A stretch of DNA of 64,000 nucleotides. It comes from Sipunculus nudus (taxonomy: Eukaryota; Annelida; Sipuncula; Golfingiida; Sipunculidae). The notes below the pieces were generated by a model that was given only the letters and a program-made list of their open reading frames with translations, searched no databases and had not been told where the DNA came from. The DNA lies in NCBI GenBank assembly GCA_026874595.1, contig CM049306.1:94417642-94481641 (forward strand), read 5' to 3'. Of this stretch, positions 48,560 to 60,509 are shown piece by piece; within the stretch, counting starts at the first letter, position 1, and every line of letters starts with the position of its first letter. The translations under genes were made by a program, and so were the position numbers.

Positions 48560-50000
48560 TCAAGAGGGGCTGGAGAGAGCCAAAGTCTGACAGGGTCTCA
48601 TAAAAAACATTAATAAAAGCTACAATATTTGGCAAATTTCTTTCAGCTTTCTAAACTAAAAAGCTGAAATCCTTATGTGTGCATGATATGAAAATTATAT
48701 CAACAGTGCTCACGGGAAACAAACGTGCCATGGTCACAGTTGGGCAAAATTTAAGGTACTAATTTTATATTTATACTAATAACTTATAAAATTTGAAAAT
48801 TCAGAACTTATTTTGGGTATTCAATTGAATCTTGATTAAATAATGTTACATCCCTGACAAAAAAGATCTCTAGCTTCAGCAATGCCCTTGTTAAGGGAGT
48901 AAATATATTTCTTGATTTTTTACAAAGTGCATTATGTTTGGGCCCATAACTTAAAAAAAATACACAATACTGACATCATTTCTGGCATGTGCATAGTGAA
49001 TGTATAGAAAAATATGTATATTATATATGATCAAAGTCAGATCAGTGGTTTTGATATTAGGCAGTCTTAAAGTGTAACATTGGGTTTTTAATGGAAAAAT
49101 TAAGTTTTTCATTGATATCTCGAAGGAATTAAGTCCTAGTGACCAAATTCTTGGCATGGTAGGGGATTTTGGAGAAATCTAACTGTATGCCAAATTTAAG
49201 GAACTTAGAGCTGAAGCTCGGGAGCTGAGCTCTAGCAAACTGCATAACACTAGCAATATGTGACATGGTGCTTGAAAACTTGAATAAAATCTACAGTTTT
49301 TGATCAACTGGTTTCAAATTTTTGGTGTTAACAGTTGAAATGCTAACAAAAACATGCTGTGAAAATTAAATCCACAGCAGTTACAGCAAAAAAACGTGCC
49401 ATGGTCAACGTTGGGCAAAATTTAAGGTACCAATTTTTTATTTTTGCTAATATTTTTAAAAATTTAAAAGATTTTGATCTAATTTTGGGTATACAATTTA
49501 ATTTTGATTAATAAAAGTAATATTACTGGAAAAAAAGTGCTTTGCTTTAACAAGTTTTGTGTTAAGTGATAGAATTTCTTTCCTGATTATTTAAAAAATG
49601 CATTATGTTTGGGCCCATAACTTTTTTAAATTAAATAATACAGACCTAATTTCTGGCATGTACATAGGAATTATATAGAGGATTATTTATAGGAAATATG
49701 AGGAAAAACAGATGAGTGGTTTTGATATTAGGCAGTCCTAAAGTGTGAAAATAGGTTTTTAATAAAAAATTGAGGTTTTTCCTTAATTTCTCAAAGGAAT
49801 GAAGTCGCAAAGACCCAGTTTTTGGCTTGGTAGGAGATCTTGGGGACATCTAACATTATGCTGAATTTTGGATTCCTAGGTCTTACGGTTTCAAAACGTG
49901 CCACATCTACGGACGGACGGACGGACGGACGGACAGACGGACGGACGACGGACAATGGACCACGACTATAGCTCAGATGACTTATAGTCAGCTGAGCTAA
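48560..50000 (-). repeat. Two-unit tandem repeat ending in (ACGG)n and a terminal hairpin
   Basis: Units of about 660 bases (48560-49210 and 49215-49880) share aaacgtgccatggtca, gttgggcaaaatttaaggta, attatgtttgggcccataact and agtggttttgatattaggcagtc. They are followed by an ACGG run (49911-49950) and a hairpin at 49969-49999 (TAGCTCAGATGACT, loop TAT, AGTCAGCTGAGCTA). That hairpin is the reverse-orientation form of the ones at 7837 and 17911. The unit bodies differ from those copies, so different internal sequences share one terminus. Confidence 0.7.
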
Positions 50001-50161
50001 AAAGCGTAATGTACCCTTTTAATAAGTTAATACAGTGCTTACAACACCGTTTCAAGCTGAATGAGATCGAATTAATGCTCCATTTTATCCGTGAAACATC
50101 ACGGTAATCACGCTGCTGAGTGCAAAGGTGCACTCGGTGATACGCGGTGGGCGTGGCTTCA

Positions 50162-50177
50162 GTGACGTCACGTGTGG
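50162..50177 (+). promoter_or_regulatory. CRE/E-box module upstream of THAP-like ORF
   Basis: GTGACGTCACGTGTGG joins a CRE (TGACGTCA) and an E-box (CACGTG), 128 bases before the THAP-like ATG at 50290. The identical 16-mer is found in inverse orientation at 54283-54298. Confidence 0.5.
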
Positions 50178-50289
50178 CACTGGTGGGTAAACATCACATG
50201 GGTCAACGTGCCGCGTCTTGCCGGTCTGCATCCTTGACTGCCGTGTTTTTTCCCCTCGACAAACAATTTATATCTTACACAGTATCAAA

Positions 50290-51502
50290 ATGACGAAACG
50301 AGGTGTTCTTGGTGGATGCAATAACACCAACAAGGATAGTGTGAACGTCCACAATTCCCCGAAAGTCGTACGTTTAGGGAAAAGGTGGGACCTGTCAGAC
50401 AGAGACGAGCCGATTGGAGGTCGGGAACTCCTGGCAAAACTTTCCAGTTTCATTTATGGGGCACAATTACGGATCCCTGATGATTTTTTTAAACTATCAG
50501 CAATGGGAAGCTGGATATATAAAAAAAAACAACAAAATCTGATACAAGGGGCAATTCCGAGTATAAATCCACCAGAACCCGCTTCAAGGCCGACTGAGAG
50601 TGGATCCAGCCTTGCTTCAACTTCAATCAAGGGCCGGGGCAAGATAACGCCGCCAAGCGCCCGAGTTACTCGCTGGGAAAAGGTGTGAAGCACGCTAGAT
50701 TAGAAGAAAAGGGTTCTATAACGGTGAGGAAATTGACTGCTCAAAGGGAAAGTTTTTTATTTATTTTAAATTATAAGAAATTGTCACGTGATTTGAATAT
50801 ACCTTATTATCGCCCATGTAAACACGGTTGTTGTGCTTAATCTACTCCGAGGCCTAGTGCAAAGTTGTTGCATTTTTTAAGCTGGGATTGTGCCCTTTTG
50901 TTCTAGGGAAACCTATGAACACCCACAACTCCTGCCAAATTGCCTGGCAGTTAGCCGGCAAATTAGGGGTGCGCCAAGCGGTGTGTCCATAACCCCCAAT
51001 TGTTTGTTAACAAATTACAGTGGCCACTCCGATTTAAATAATCATTTAATGCTAACAGTTGTGACATTTTGCCTTATTTAACCTCAGATTTCCAAATTAT
51101 GCACAATTTCATTTTAATAAAGCATAAATACTATGATTATTGTGTGATAAGATCTTATGACAAGTTACGTTAGTATATATATATTTTTTAAAATTACAAA
51201 TGAAATAGTTATCTTTCAATTGTCCTGGAAATCATTGAAAATGGCATATTGTTTCAAATTCAGGTTGCCCAGTGAATGTATCAACAAAAAATGCTGGTGT
51301 CCAGTGCTCACTGATTGGTGAAGCTCGGGTTGGCCAAAATACAGAAGATTGCAGCATCTTCAATGATGAAGAAGAACCAGATTATAATGATGATGATGAT
51401 GATGAAACACCACCAGTTTATGCAGTGATGAATTCTTCCCTTCTGATGATGAAGATTATGATACCGATTCATCCTCCTATGAACTTATTCTTAAATATTT
51501 AA
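50290..51502 (+). pseudogene. Degenerate THAP-domain protein gene (transposon-associated?)
   Basis: From ATG 50290 the peptide opens MTKRGVLGGCNNTNKDSVNV. THAP proteins usually start with a motif like M(P/K)RCVxxGCxNT, so the first zinc-binding Cys appears as Gly. The later C-x2-H ligands are also absent where 'IPDDFF' occurs. The end of a THAP domain is still visible as GAIPSINPPEP, resembling the AVPTIF box. The frame stops at 50688; another frame stays open past it to a donor-like CG|GTGAGG (50724), implying a frameshift. A likely further exon (51264-51502) after a good acceptor reads VSTKNAGVQCSLIGEARV then an acidic run, of a type seen after THAP domains in invertebrate transposon-related proteins. 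Zinc-site loss and frame breaks argue for a relic. Confidence 0.5.
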
Positions 51503-52329
51503 TCTTTATAGATTTGACATTTATTATAGATTTTTCTAATATATCAGTTTGTTCATGCTGACTGATTTTTATTCAGGCACCGCTCAAGAATAATTGCCTT
51601 GATGTCTGTCCATCAGTCCTTGGTCCTCTCATCATTCCTTTAAATGCAAATCCAACGCTGCTTCCAAGCACATACATGTACCTTAAGATCCAGTTAATGC
51701 CTCATCTAAATAAGCTTTTAAAAATTTTCTGAATGTAGGTCCCATTCAGGTTATTTGGGGTGGTAAGTTTCAGGCCAATGTGACATCCAATATGGCAACA
51801 GGGCTGGGATTTTGAGGATATTTTGACTGCGTGGTCCTGTCTAAGGACCTTTTATGGTCCAAAAGCATTAGCTTATATGAAGAAATACACCAAGATCAAG
51901 AGCCCAAATTTATTGTATTCCACTCACAACTGAAAGAGTTGATTAGCCTCTGTCCAAACAGCACATCTTGAACACATGAGCAGGTGATTCTTGTTAAGGA
52001 AACTGCAGTCCAGGTAAGCGAGATATGCAACAACTGTAACCTGCACAGGAAGTGGCGGAGTCAACTTTAAATTCGCCAGATGCCTGCTGGTAAACTTGAG
52101 CTCAAACACAACATTGTGCACATGGACTAGAAGGCTCCATTTCTGCATCTTGTAATTGTAAATACTTGATTATTGCTATTATACAGGATATGTGTGCAAT
52201 TTGACTGCAAGCATTGATTTAATATGCTGTAATAATTGTGGTGTAAGATCTTGTGCACTGAAATAATGAAGTTCATTGCTACATCTTATCAACTAAGATC
52301 TCATCAGTGTGCTCAAGGATGTACACTTA

Positions 52330-54156
52330 TCAGTTCAATCTAGGGCACCTGAACCCTTTATAAAGTTATTTCCCATCATGTGACATAAATGCCTGCTCAA
52401 TCCTTTTCACTGCACATGCTGGTAGTGGTATCCTGATGTGTCTCCCAAGGAATCCCCAGTTCCATCAAACCTGCTGCCTGAATGTGGTGTATCTGTATTA
52501 CAAAAAGACATTATCATAAATAATGTCAATATCACAAAGGATGACTAAAGATAAATTAAAAAGTGTCTGATTGGGGGTGCAAATCCTGTATGGAAAATTA
52601 TGTTCAGAGGTGGTGTTCTGAAATGTAAATTAACCTGTGTTATTCCTGGAAACTTTTTTCCCACTGAGATTGTTTTAAAAATCACCCCTGGACATTGGGA
52701 TATAGCTGCCCTTGGCTATAAACACATTGAACAACAATCTTGGTCTGCCTTGCTGTATGAAGATTTACTGACACCTTTGAGGGAAATGGCATGTGGGGTG
52801 ACATCATAACTACACTCCAAAGATGGCCATATATAGGTTCATCTGGTCACATATGTCTTGGTGTAAACAAATAAGCTTTAAAACTCTATAAACCATTAAC
52901 CCCAGAGTTGAATTTACACCAAAAGTAATCACCTGAGATTTTCACTGTACTGATCTATATGTAAAATTGCAATAACATCTGTAATGAAACTATTACATTA
53001 CCTTGCACACATACACACAGTGGCTTCAAGGGGGGGGGGGGGGGTGACAGGCATGGGAGGGTACTCAAAGTTAGATAAAAGGAATATATATACCTTTGAT
53101 TGTCTGTATGTTAATTCTAAATCATTTTAGATATGAAATTTTTCATAGTAAGATCATAAATTGGACAAAAGTATACAATTCAGTTAATTAATATATTTCA
53201 TTTGTAATATATAATATATTCTCTGAATAGTGTGTGTGTGTGTGTGTTGGGGGGGGGGGGGTTATTACACTGACCATCCCTTCCCCTTGTCAAAATGTTT
53301 TGGGGATATATAACCCCCCCCCCCCCCCCCGCCTTTATTGACACCCCTGCACACACAGAGAATTGAGTGAAAACAATAACCCTTGCAAGGTTATTGAAAT
53401 GCAGAAAAAATCAGTAAATATTACTAGTATATATCTAGTATTTGCAAAATTATTCTTTTTAGATAATTAATAATATATATATGGGCATGTAATATGTGCA
53501 AAAAATAAAAATGAAAATTTAAATTTTTATAAAAAATTATATATTTTTTAAAGTCATCATTATTAGTATCGTGAAAATAATTTTACAATTTTTAATGGAA
53601 CCAGGCTGAGAATTCACAAGTCACTTGTCAAATGACAGCTTTAATACTAGCTAGGTATATCAGTAATTTTTTTTCCAAAATTAAGATTTTCAGATAAGAA
53701 ATACACTGCAAGATTGGTTTTTGCTTCCGGATTTTATTCAATATAGTTCTTAAATTCACAAAATATGACCACTCACTGATAAGTAATGGCATTTTAATAA
53801 ATCACAGAAATGAGCTAGCTGGGACCCATCTTTCCAGGAAAACCTAGGACTGTCATAAAATGATCAGTGCTGCATGCGTTGGTTGAGCGATATTTATTTC
53901 AACATGCCCCAATTACAGATAATTGAGATGTATTCAATGTTAGAGTTAAATAAAATAATTACCAGTCATTTGTGCCTGCTCCCATAGACGCCTGAGACGG
54001 TTCATCGGATTCTGTGTTGACACGGCTGTCACTGTCAGACTCTGTTCACCCTCGGCCTCCTTCGATCTCGCCTCGTCGAGCCAATGGCTCAAATCGAAAT
54101 GGTTCAATATCACAAGGATTTTCAAATCCTACATCACTACAATCACTTTCTGACAT
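52330..54156 (-). pseudogene. Decayed gene resembling P2X7-intracellular-domain-like invertebrate family
   Basis: Two exon-like blocks are seen on the minus strand. The first, 54156-53963, reads MSESDCSDVGFENPCDIEPF then RFEPLARRGEIEGG, an in-frame TGA, and an acidic Ser-rich tract ending GTNDW at a donor (ACTG|GTAATT). The second, 52492-52330, follows an acceptor. It reads YTTFRQQV, stop, WNWGFLGRHIRIPLPACAVK, RIEQAF, then a TAA, then YKGFRCPRLN and a terminal stop. Invertebrate proteins carrying a P2X7-type cytosolic domain often have an acidic N-terminus with 'EPLA', then a YR.FR.W..G.LG..IR..LP.C.V block. Three in-frame stops make this copy non-functional; two look like CGA-to-TGA changes. 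The middle (Cys-rich) exon was not found. Confidence 0.45.
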
Positions 54157-54282
54157 ACTTGCGAAATTACTAAATTTAAACCATAGTCGGTGGACGCTTG
54201 GTTGTCACTTGATGCATTGAAAGTTTCATCGGATTGTTTACTTCGACCACCGCCGCGCCATGATGCTTGTGTGAGACGACTA

Positions 54283-54298
54283 CCACACGTGACGTCAC
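54283..54298 (-). promoter_or_regulatory. CRE/E-box module upstream of the minus-strand decayed gene
   Basis: On the minus strand this reads GTGACGTCACGTGTGG, identical to 50162-50177, and lies 142 bases before the ATG at 54156. Confidence 0.5.
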
Positions 54299-54379
54299 GG
54301 ATTTCCCCCTTGGCTTTCGGCAGTTTCCGGAGTGTATTCGGCGCGTCAGTTTCAAATGTCGTATTAATTGATTAAATTG

Positions 54380-54995
54380 CTAGATTAATGTTAAATGGAC
54401 CATAACATCGTGTTTTGATACATAGAAGACGAGCATATGACCTAATCGACCTCCGTGCTGAGACTTGGACTTTAAGGATTTATCATATGTGGCATGTTTG
54501 CATTCAGCGTCATTGTCATTTTCTAATAGTTTTTTTTCTGTCTGGACTATAATCAGCTACAACTGTTGTTTGGATGGACCCAAGGGGAGTGTTCAGTATA
54601 CATATACCATGCAGGATATATTTATATTAGGGTCGGGGCTTTAAAATAAGTGGACAAACGCACTTTTTTCTAACACATTTGACATTATTGTTTCTCAGAA
54701 AAGAATAAAAAACTGTGTCCAGTTTGTTTTTAATCATCTTTGACACATTTGATAATTTAAAGCCCAAATTTAAATTCCTGCATATATTTCTGCGATGGAA
54801 AAGGTCTGCATCATTATTTCCTATGCAAACGATTGTGCACTTGGTTGATGTTTATACGACAAGTACCAAACACAGGCGCTTGAATTGCTATTAATGTAGA
54901 TTTCGGTTAAATTTGATACTTTTCTCCATGGGCCATTTACTAATAACTTTTCTTTATCTGACAATATCCTAGTTTTTTCCCAAACACTATATAAT
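54380..54995. other. Intergenic, nothing identified
   Basis: No supported gene or repeat seen. Confidence 0.4.
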
Positions 54996-54999
54996 TCAG

Positions 55000-55259
55000 C
55001 TCTTTATTATTTATTTCATATTTGAGATAGGCAGGCCAGACGACCCCGTCGTTAGGACCGACAGCCATGGCATAGCAACCGAGGACGCGAAATGTCTACT
55101 ACTGGAGTCTTCAGATGGTGACATCGTTGACGTAACAATGGTTCAGCCAATCACGCATGTACTTCAAATTTTGCCTGAAACCTATGTGTCATTGCTGTCG
55201 GGCCTAACAACGGGGGCTTCTTGGTTTCCTATCTCAAATATTAAGTATATAATAAAGAG
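55000..55259. mobile_element. 260-bp MITE with ~90-bp imperfect inverted repeats
   Basis: Left end CTCTTTATTATTTATTTC..ATTTGAGATAGG (55000-55031) and right end CCTATCTCAAAT..ATAATAAAGAG (55228-55259) are inverted. The similarity continues inward through CCCCGTCGTTAGGACCGACAG versus CTGTCGGGCCTAACAACGGGG. No target duplication is evident. Confidence 0.7.
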
Positions 55260-56280
55260 ATGGAGTATAAACATTATGTAATGATAGGCTTGTGAATTGT
55301 GAGGGCCTTTAGAATTGATTCTATTGTCGATTATTTACATTCGATTCAATTCCCGATTCAATTTTTACTTAAGCAATAAATTCTTAAATCTAATTCTTAG
55401 GAGCGTTTTACAGTAGGACGTGATGGCCTCTTCTTTGGAAGTGCTGTCCTCTTCAGCTAGTCTTACTGCTTGCAACAGTTGTGCTAGTAAAAGCCATGGT
55501 GAATTTTCCAAGCAATAATGCTTAGTAATATTTATAGGGTATATAAAGCAGCACAAAATAAAAAATTATTTGAGTTGCAACTCTGCCCGATGGATCTATC
55601 TGATGTGATGAAAAGTCTGCGTTGCCTTTTTTAACTTGCCCCCATTCATAGGAATTTCAAGAAGACGTTTATGTTAAAAAAATTTAACAAGAAAAAAGAG
55701 AATTTCCGCATAAAGTTTATTCCTTTCAAATAGAAAACACAACAATGAAATCTCAGATAATTAGAACATATAATTTAATTTCATGAAGTAAAAGTTCAAT
55801 GTCATAGACATAAAAATATTTCCTCTATATGTCAATTAACACAACCTGATTTACAATGCAAGACATGAAATTCCACGCAGGAATTCTTGTTTTTTTTTTT
55901 TTTTTGGTCATTCTATTAAATTATTTCTTTTAATCACATAGAATAAAAATCACACCGGGCATTGGCTAATATAACAAGTGCCCCACGGGCCAAAGTGCTA
56001 ACCAGAATATGACGCACTTGTTAAGGCCCTAGCACATAATGTTTTTTAGGTCGATCTCAAGTGACCTATATACAAGGATTCTAAAATTTGACAGTTTAAA
56101 AGGAGTCTGAAATTTGAAAGCATGCACACATTCCGTCATGGGTATCAATCTTCTGTTAAATGTTCGCAAAAGAAACTCACCGGTTGTGCTCTTGCGGCCA
56201 TACAAGATATTAAGCAGGTAATTAATTGGAGAGGACTTGGGCCCTCATCAGCACCTATCACCCCTGTGAATTTGCGAAAG
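55260..56280. other. Intergenic, nothing identified
   Basis: AT-rich; no supported gene, RNA or repeat. Confidence 0.45.
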
Positions 56281-56281
56281 A

Positions 56282-56282
<1 letters not shown>

Positions 56283-56345
<63 letters not shown>
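56283..56345. repeat. (TA)n microsatellite
   Basis: About 62 bases of TA, among the longest TA runs in the window. Confidence 0.95.
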
Positions 56346-56347
<2 letters not shown>

Positions 56348-57964
56348 TCATTGACATATCATTCGAAAATAATTTATGAAATATGTAATAAGCACCCGAT
56401 ATTAGATTTTACGCGATATGTTATAGAATCCGTTCATTTGTTCATTGAAAATGTGGACCTTTTGTATTCCCACTTTTAAATATGTATAATTATCATCATG
56501 CATCACTAATACATGTACCTTGATATTTTAATTAGGCCTACACATGAATATGTGTCACAATGCAAACCACGTGTCTCAGATTCCCCCCTCTCACGATATT
56601 GGTACCCTCGCATGAAATATTAACAGACGTCCTGTGTCGTTTGTTGTTGGATTCAGGTCAGAGTAGTCGGTAATCAGATATACATGTGACATCAATGGCT
56701 GTAAGAGGAGGAGTGGATGGAGGCGCTTCTTCCTTCCCCGGCGGGGACCAAATATAAATCCAGTCAAGCCTATGATATATACCAGTACACCACCAGAATA
56801 TGTGATAAGTTTTGTTTTTATAGTGAAAACGAAGCCAGGAAACATCCCGAAAACCTAAGAATGTGTAGCCTACATATGCATGGCACATTGCATGACTGTC
56901 AGACCAAAATTAAAGATTTAAAAAATACGAGCTGTCACATTTAGCACTGGACTTGTAGATTTGCATATGAAGTTTTAAAACGATTATGAACAGAATTATT
57001 GTGACTGGCTTATAGCTTTTATAATGGAGACCCTCGTCGAATGATATTGGCGGGTCAGGGTAAAATAAATACGACTTTTCTTATCCTTATATAGCCATTG
57101 TCCATACATGTGCACGCTGACACTGGATGAGTTTGAGTGAAGCCTTAACAGATACCAGTTCACATTAAAACTACAGTACCTCATCTCCAAGAAAAGTCTT
57201 TTTTATAGATCCCATTTAATATTTGCTGACAATTGGATAATCACGTGACAGAGACTGGTTAATTCAGCGGATATATGTGACCTACAGAATTCTCGAGGTT
57301 GCCATGGTAACTATAGGCGGTGCAGAAATGGCATGGTATAGCATATAGACTGTTCTCTTATGGTATTAGACTCACATTAAAAATAAACAACGGTGGATGT
57401 TTGTCCTTAGCGTGCTTTATTTTTACCTGACAATCAGCCAGCATGCTAAGTCGGCCAATTTTACATCCTGTGGCTTCAACTAACTCACGATTTCGTAATG
57501 ACATGGACTTCTTATGGCTGCAGGATTGCTCTCGCGTCGTAAAACCTTCTGGTAAGAGTTCTCGATGTCCTCTAAACGCAGCAACCCACAAACCATATAA
57601 CATACCGGCCCTATGCGGCTGTCACTGTCACCAGATCACGTGACCACTTAATTATAGACAGAACAGGATTTCCAATGTTAATCTGGGGAAAAAAAGAACG
57701 GGGTATCAAAGGGCTTCCTTGTCCACACCACCGCGGCAGTGCAGCTGACCTTTTATATAAAAGACCATGGCATCAATTTATCACAGCAAACATGATTAAA
57801 ATCAGAAAGGTAGCAGAATTCAAATGTGGAAAGAGTTGCTTGGTTTTGTATACAAACAGACCACACATAGTGTTATAAGCATGACGGGACAGGGGAGTGA
57901 TTACCAACCATGTATCCGGCATGGATTAAAAATGTATCAACCTGCAAATATAATTTTCTAATAA

Positions 57965-58003
<39 letters not shown>

Positions 58004-58995
58004 GAAGTTTAAAACTTAGCTCCCTTGACAAAATATTTTAATTCAGTCCCGGTATATATAATGGAATGTATAGGCTATTTACACCATAAGGCAGCAACGT
58101 ATCTAATCTTATTACTGCCCGTGGCGGTCTTAGAAATTAGCGCCCCTCTTACAAAACGTTACAAAACTGGAAAAATATAAAAGATAGTACTTCAAATTTC
58201 TTTTTTTTTTTTACAGACTTTTAGTTGACAACAACGTAATTGTATGAATGAATTCATAAGCGGGGAATTCCTTCGGCACACATTAAAGAGCAGCCATCTC
58301 TTTGCTAATGTAAATCAAAAGATCGCTGTAACTTCAAACAAGTATATATTCGATTATGAAGTGCATAGAAGTGCCCAGTGGCGTACCTAAGGGGGGCGGC
58401 AGGGGCGGTCTGCCCGGGGACACATTCTGGGGGTGGGGGGCATTTCGGGGAAAATTAGTATAATGAAATTGCATAAGGAGTTTCCCAAAAAGTACATATT
58501 TGGCCTTTTTGTTGTTATCCACTAAAACCCTAAAACAAGGAAATTTGGCATGGTTTTTTATATGAACATTGTCCAGTGTTGTATTCTTTTTTTTTTTTGT
58601 AAGAGGGACGGTGATTTCTTAGATCGCCCCGGGCGGCAATGAGGCTAGGTATGCCGCTGCATCCCCCCCCCCCCCCCCCCCGGTACGCCGATACCAAAAG
58701 GTACAAATAATGGTAAATTTATATTTAACCTTTATATTTCATCATGCTGCGTGGAAAGTACATTGACCAACAGCTGCTTTAGTGCGTTCCACCACCCTTG
58801 TCCACCTATTTTCTTTTCTAGATTTTTTCTTGCAAGTCTAAGAATGCCAAAACAGTTTGTCTATAGGGCAGAAAGAGGAAAATGTGTTATTAACTGTTTT
58901 GGAAATGATAGTCTGCCTCATGTCATTTAAGTGTTAACAACTAAAAATCATGTTTTAAAGAAATCATGATAAACTAGTGAATTCTGTATAGCGAC
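56346..58995. other. Intergenic; microsatellites only
   Basis: A CT repeat lies at 57968-58000 and a poly-C run at 58663-58681. The short frames here show no domain or splice context. Confidence 0.45.
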
Positions 58996-59008
58996 ATCTT
59001 ACCACCAA

Positions 59009-59099
59009 TCTAGACTGGTACCCTGCTCTATTATGGCCCTCAGCCAAGCATAGATTGGCATAGAGCAGCGGTGCCATACTAGAGCGGGGTACCAGTCTA
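59009..59099. mobile_element. 91-nt hairpin element with 8-bp flanking duplication
   Basis: TAGACTGGTACCCTGCTCTA at 59011 is inverted at the right end (ending 59099, TAGAGCGGGGTACCAGTCTA), making a stem of about 26 bp. ACCACCAA occurs directly on both sides (59001-59008 and 59100-59107). An 8-bp duplication is the size made by hAT-type transposases, so this may be a minimal hAT MITE. The single transcript hairpin would also resemble a microRNA precursor in size. Confidence 0.65.
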
Positions 59100-60107
59100 A
59101 CCACCAACCTATGAAATGTACATGGCAGGGAACAGTGATAACGTCATAATAGATATGACGCACAAAAAAAAAGCGCCCATGGGGCCAATAATCGAGAGCT
59201 GTCGACCCCTGTTTACAGTGAGACTTGTGTTCTTCACTGTTACGTCACACATTAGCCTACTTCTTATCCAAATTCAAGGAGAATAAACAAAGGTCACTTG
59301 TTAGGGACGCCATGAACCACGAATATATGTGAGAGATGTCAACCAGGCCGTAAAGTGAACAATTTTTACATCATATAAACAGGTAGGGTACAGTAATTTA
59401 GCATTTTCCTATTTCTGCAACTGGCGCAAATTTTGTTTGGCAAGTTTGTCTTTCGTGGAAATAACTGAGAAAAATCAGGTGGACAGGGGTATGTTCATGT
59501 CTTCTTCTTACTAAAGTATCCCATAGCAGGGATTGAAATTGTATTGGAAATTTAATAATATGAATCCCATTTTATTTTTTAACGGTATCAATGTAAAATT
59601 TTGTTTCTTAAAATTTAAAACCAGCAATTTTATATGCAGAAGGCAAAACACCTTGTTATATATTTCACATGATAGATTAAATGTGTTATATATATTAATG
59701 ACCACATGGATTAAAAAATCAAAATAGAACTTCTTTTGTCTCTATAACGTTTTCATCACTCCATTCATAATGATATTAATAAACTGAAATATGGATCAGT
59801 TGTGCTGACAACATTTTGAGAAATACCAAGTGATGGAAGAACAATTGTGAATCAGTTGGGTAATCAATGCTCTCTCCTAAACGAGCCTGAACAGCTTTTC
59901 CGTTATGTGGAAAAAGGAACAAAAATCAGAGTACAAAAAAATAAATAAAAATAAAATATGTCAGTGTTAAAATATACACACAGTGCAAATGGCTAAATCT
60001 GCTTAACGGGCGGGCAGATTGGACAGGAAAGTTGTCTTTACCGTTATGACCATTTGTTTTTACGGTTATATTTTCTTAAATAACGTAAAGACAAAGATGT
60101 TACAAAG

Positions 60108-60232
60108 ACAAATTGATCAGAGGAAATACCAGGCCGATCCGGGATTAGAACCCATGTCGGTGGCGCACAAGTCCGGCGTACCAACCGCTTCGCTAGCAAA
60201 GCAGTTCGGTCCGCTTTTATGTCACCCCGCAA
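60108..60232 (-). mobile_element. tRNA-derived SINE fragment, copy 1
   Basis: On the minus strand, TAGCGAAGCGGTTGGTACGCC fits the pol III box A pattern (TRGCNNAGYGG). GGGTTCTAATCCCGG is a box B with one change. It repeats in the same orientation at 60362-60508. Confidence 0.65.
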
Positions 60233-60361
60233 CATACCCCATCTTAAGAGCTTTCTGTTATCAGAACAAGATTAATTATCCCGAAGTCACACTTTGGTGA
60301 GTTTATACCCTGGGCCACAAAATTTACCGTCACGTTGGACGAGCCCCCACTTTGTTAGGAA

Positions 60362-60508
60362 GACAAATTGTCCATGGGAAAACATTGGGCCGATCCCGGA
60401 TTCGAACCCATGTCGGTGGCGCACAAATCCGGCGTACCAACCGCTTCGCTAGCAAAGCAAGCTTTACTAGCGAGACAGTTCGGTCCGCTTTTTTATCACC
60501 CCGTAACA
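60362..60508 (-). mobile_element. tRNA-derived SINE fragment, copy 2
   Basis: Same head as copy 1, with an intact box B (GGGTTCGAATCC) and an added internal duplication of the 'ctagcgaagc'-like segment (TAGTAAAGCTTGCTTTGCTAGC). It lies 250 bases from copy 1. Confidence 0.68.
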
Positions 60509-60509
60509 A

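Noticed and set aside
49911-49950. ACGG repeats next to a hairpin as a CRISPR-like array
   Set aside because: Four-base microsatellite without spacers, in a eukaryotic repeat terminus.
51924-52148. 74-codon minus-strand frame near the P2X7-like relic
   Set aside because: It lies downstream of the block that ends in the family's C-terminus, and shows none of its motifs.
52600-52809. 69-codon plus-strand frame within the 50-54 kb segment, as a transposase piece
   Set aside because: No DDE-type motif or recognisable transposase block could be seen.
53220-53335. GT, poly-G and poly-C tracts as a regulatory G-quadruplex cluster
   Set aside because: Simple homopolymer runs are common throughout the window and nothing links this one to a gene.
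60388-60508. Possible tRNA gene on the minus strand
   Set aside because: Promoter boxes are present but no cloverleaf forms, and the sequence is duplicated nearby as a SINE-like unit.
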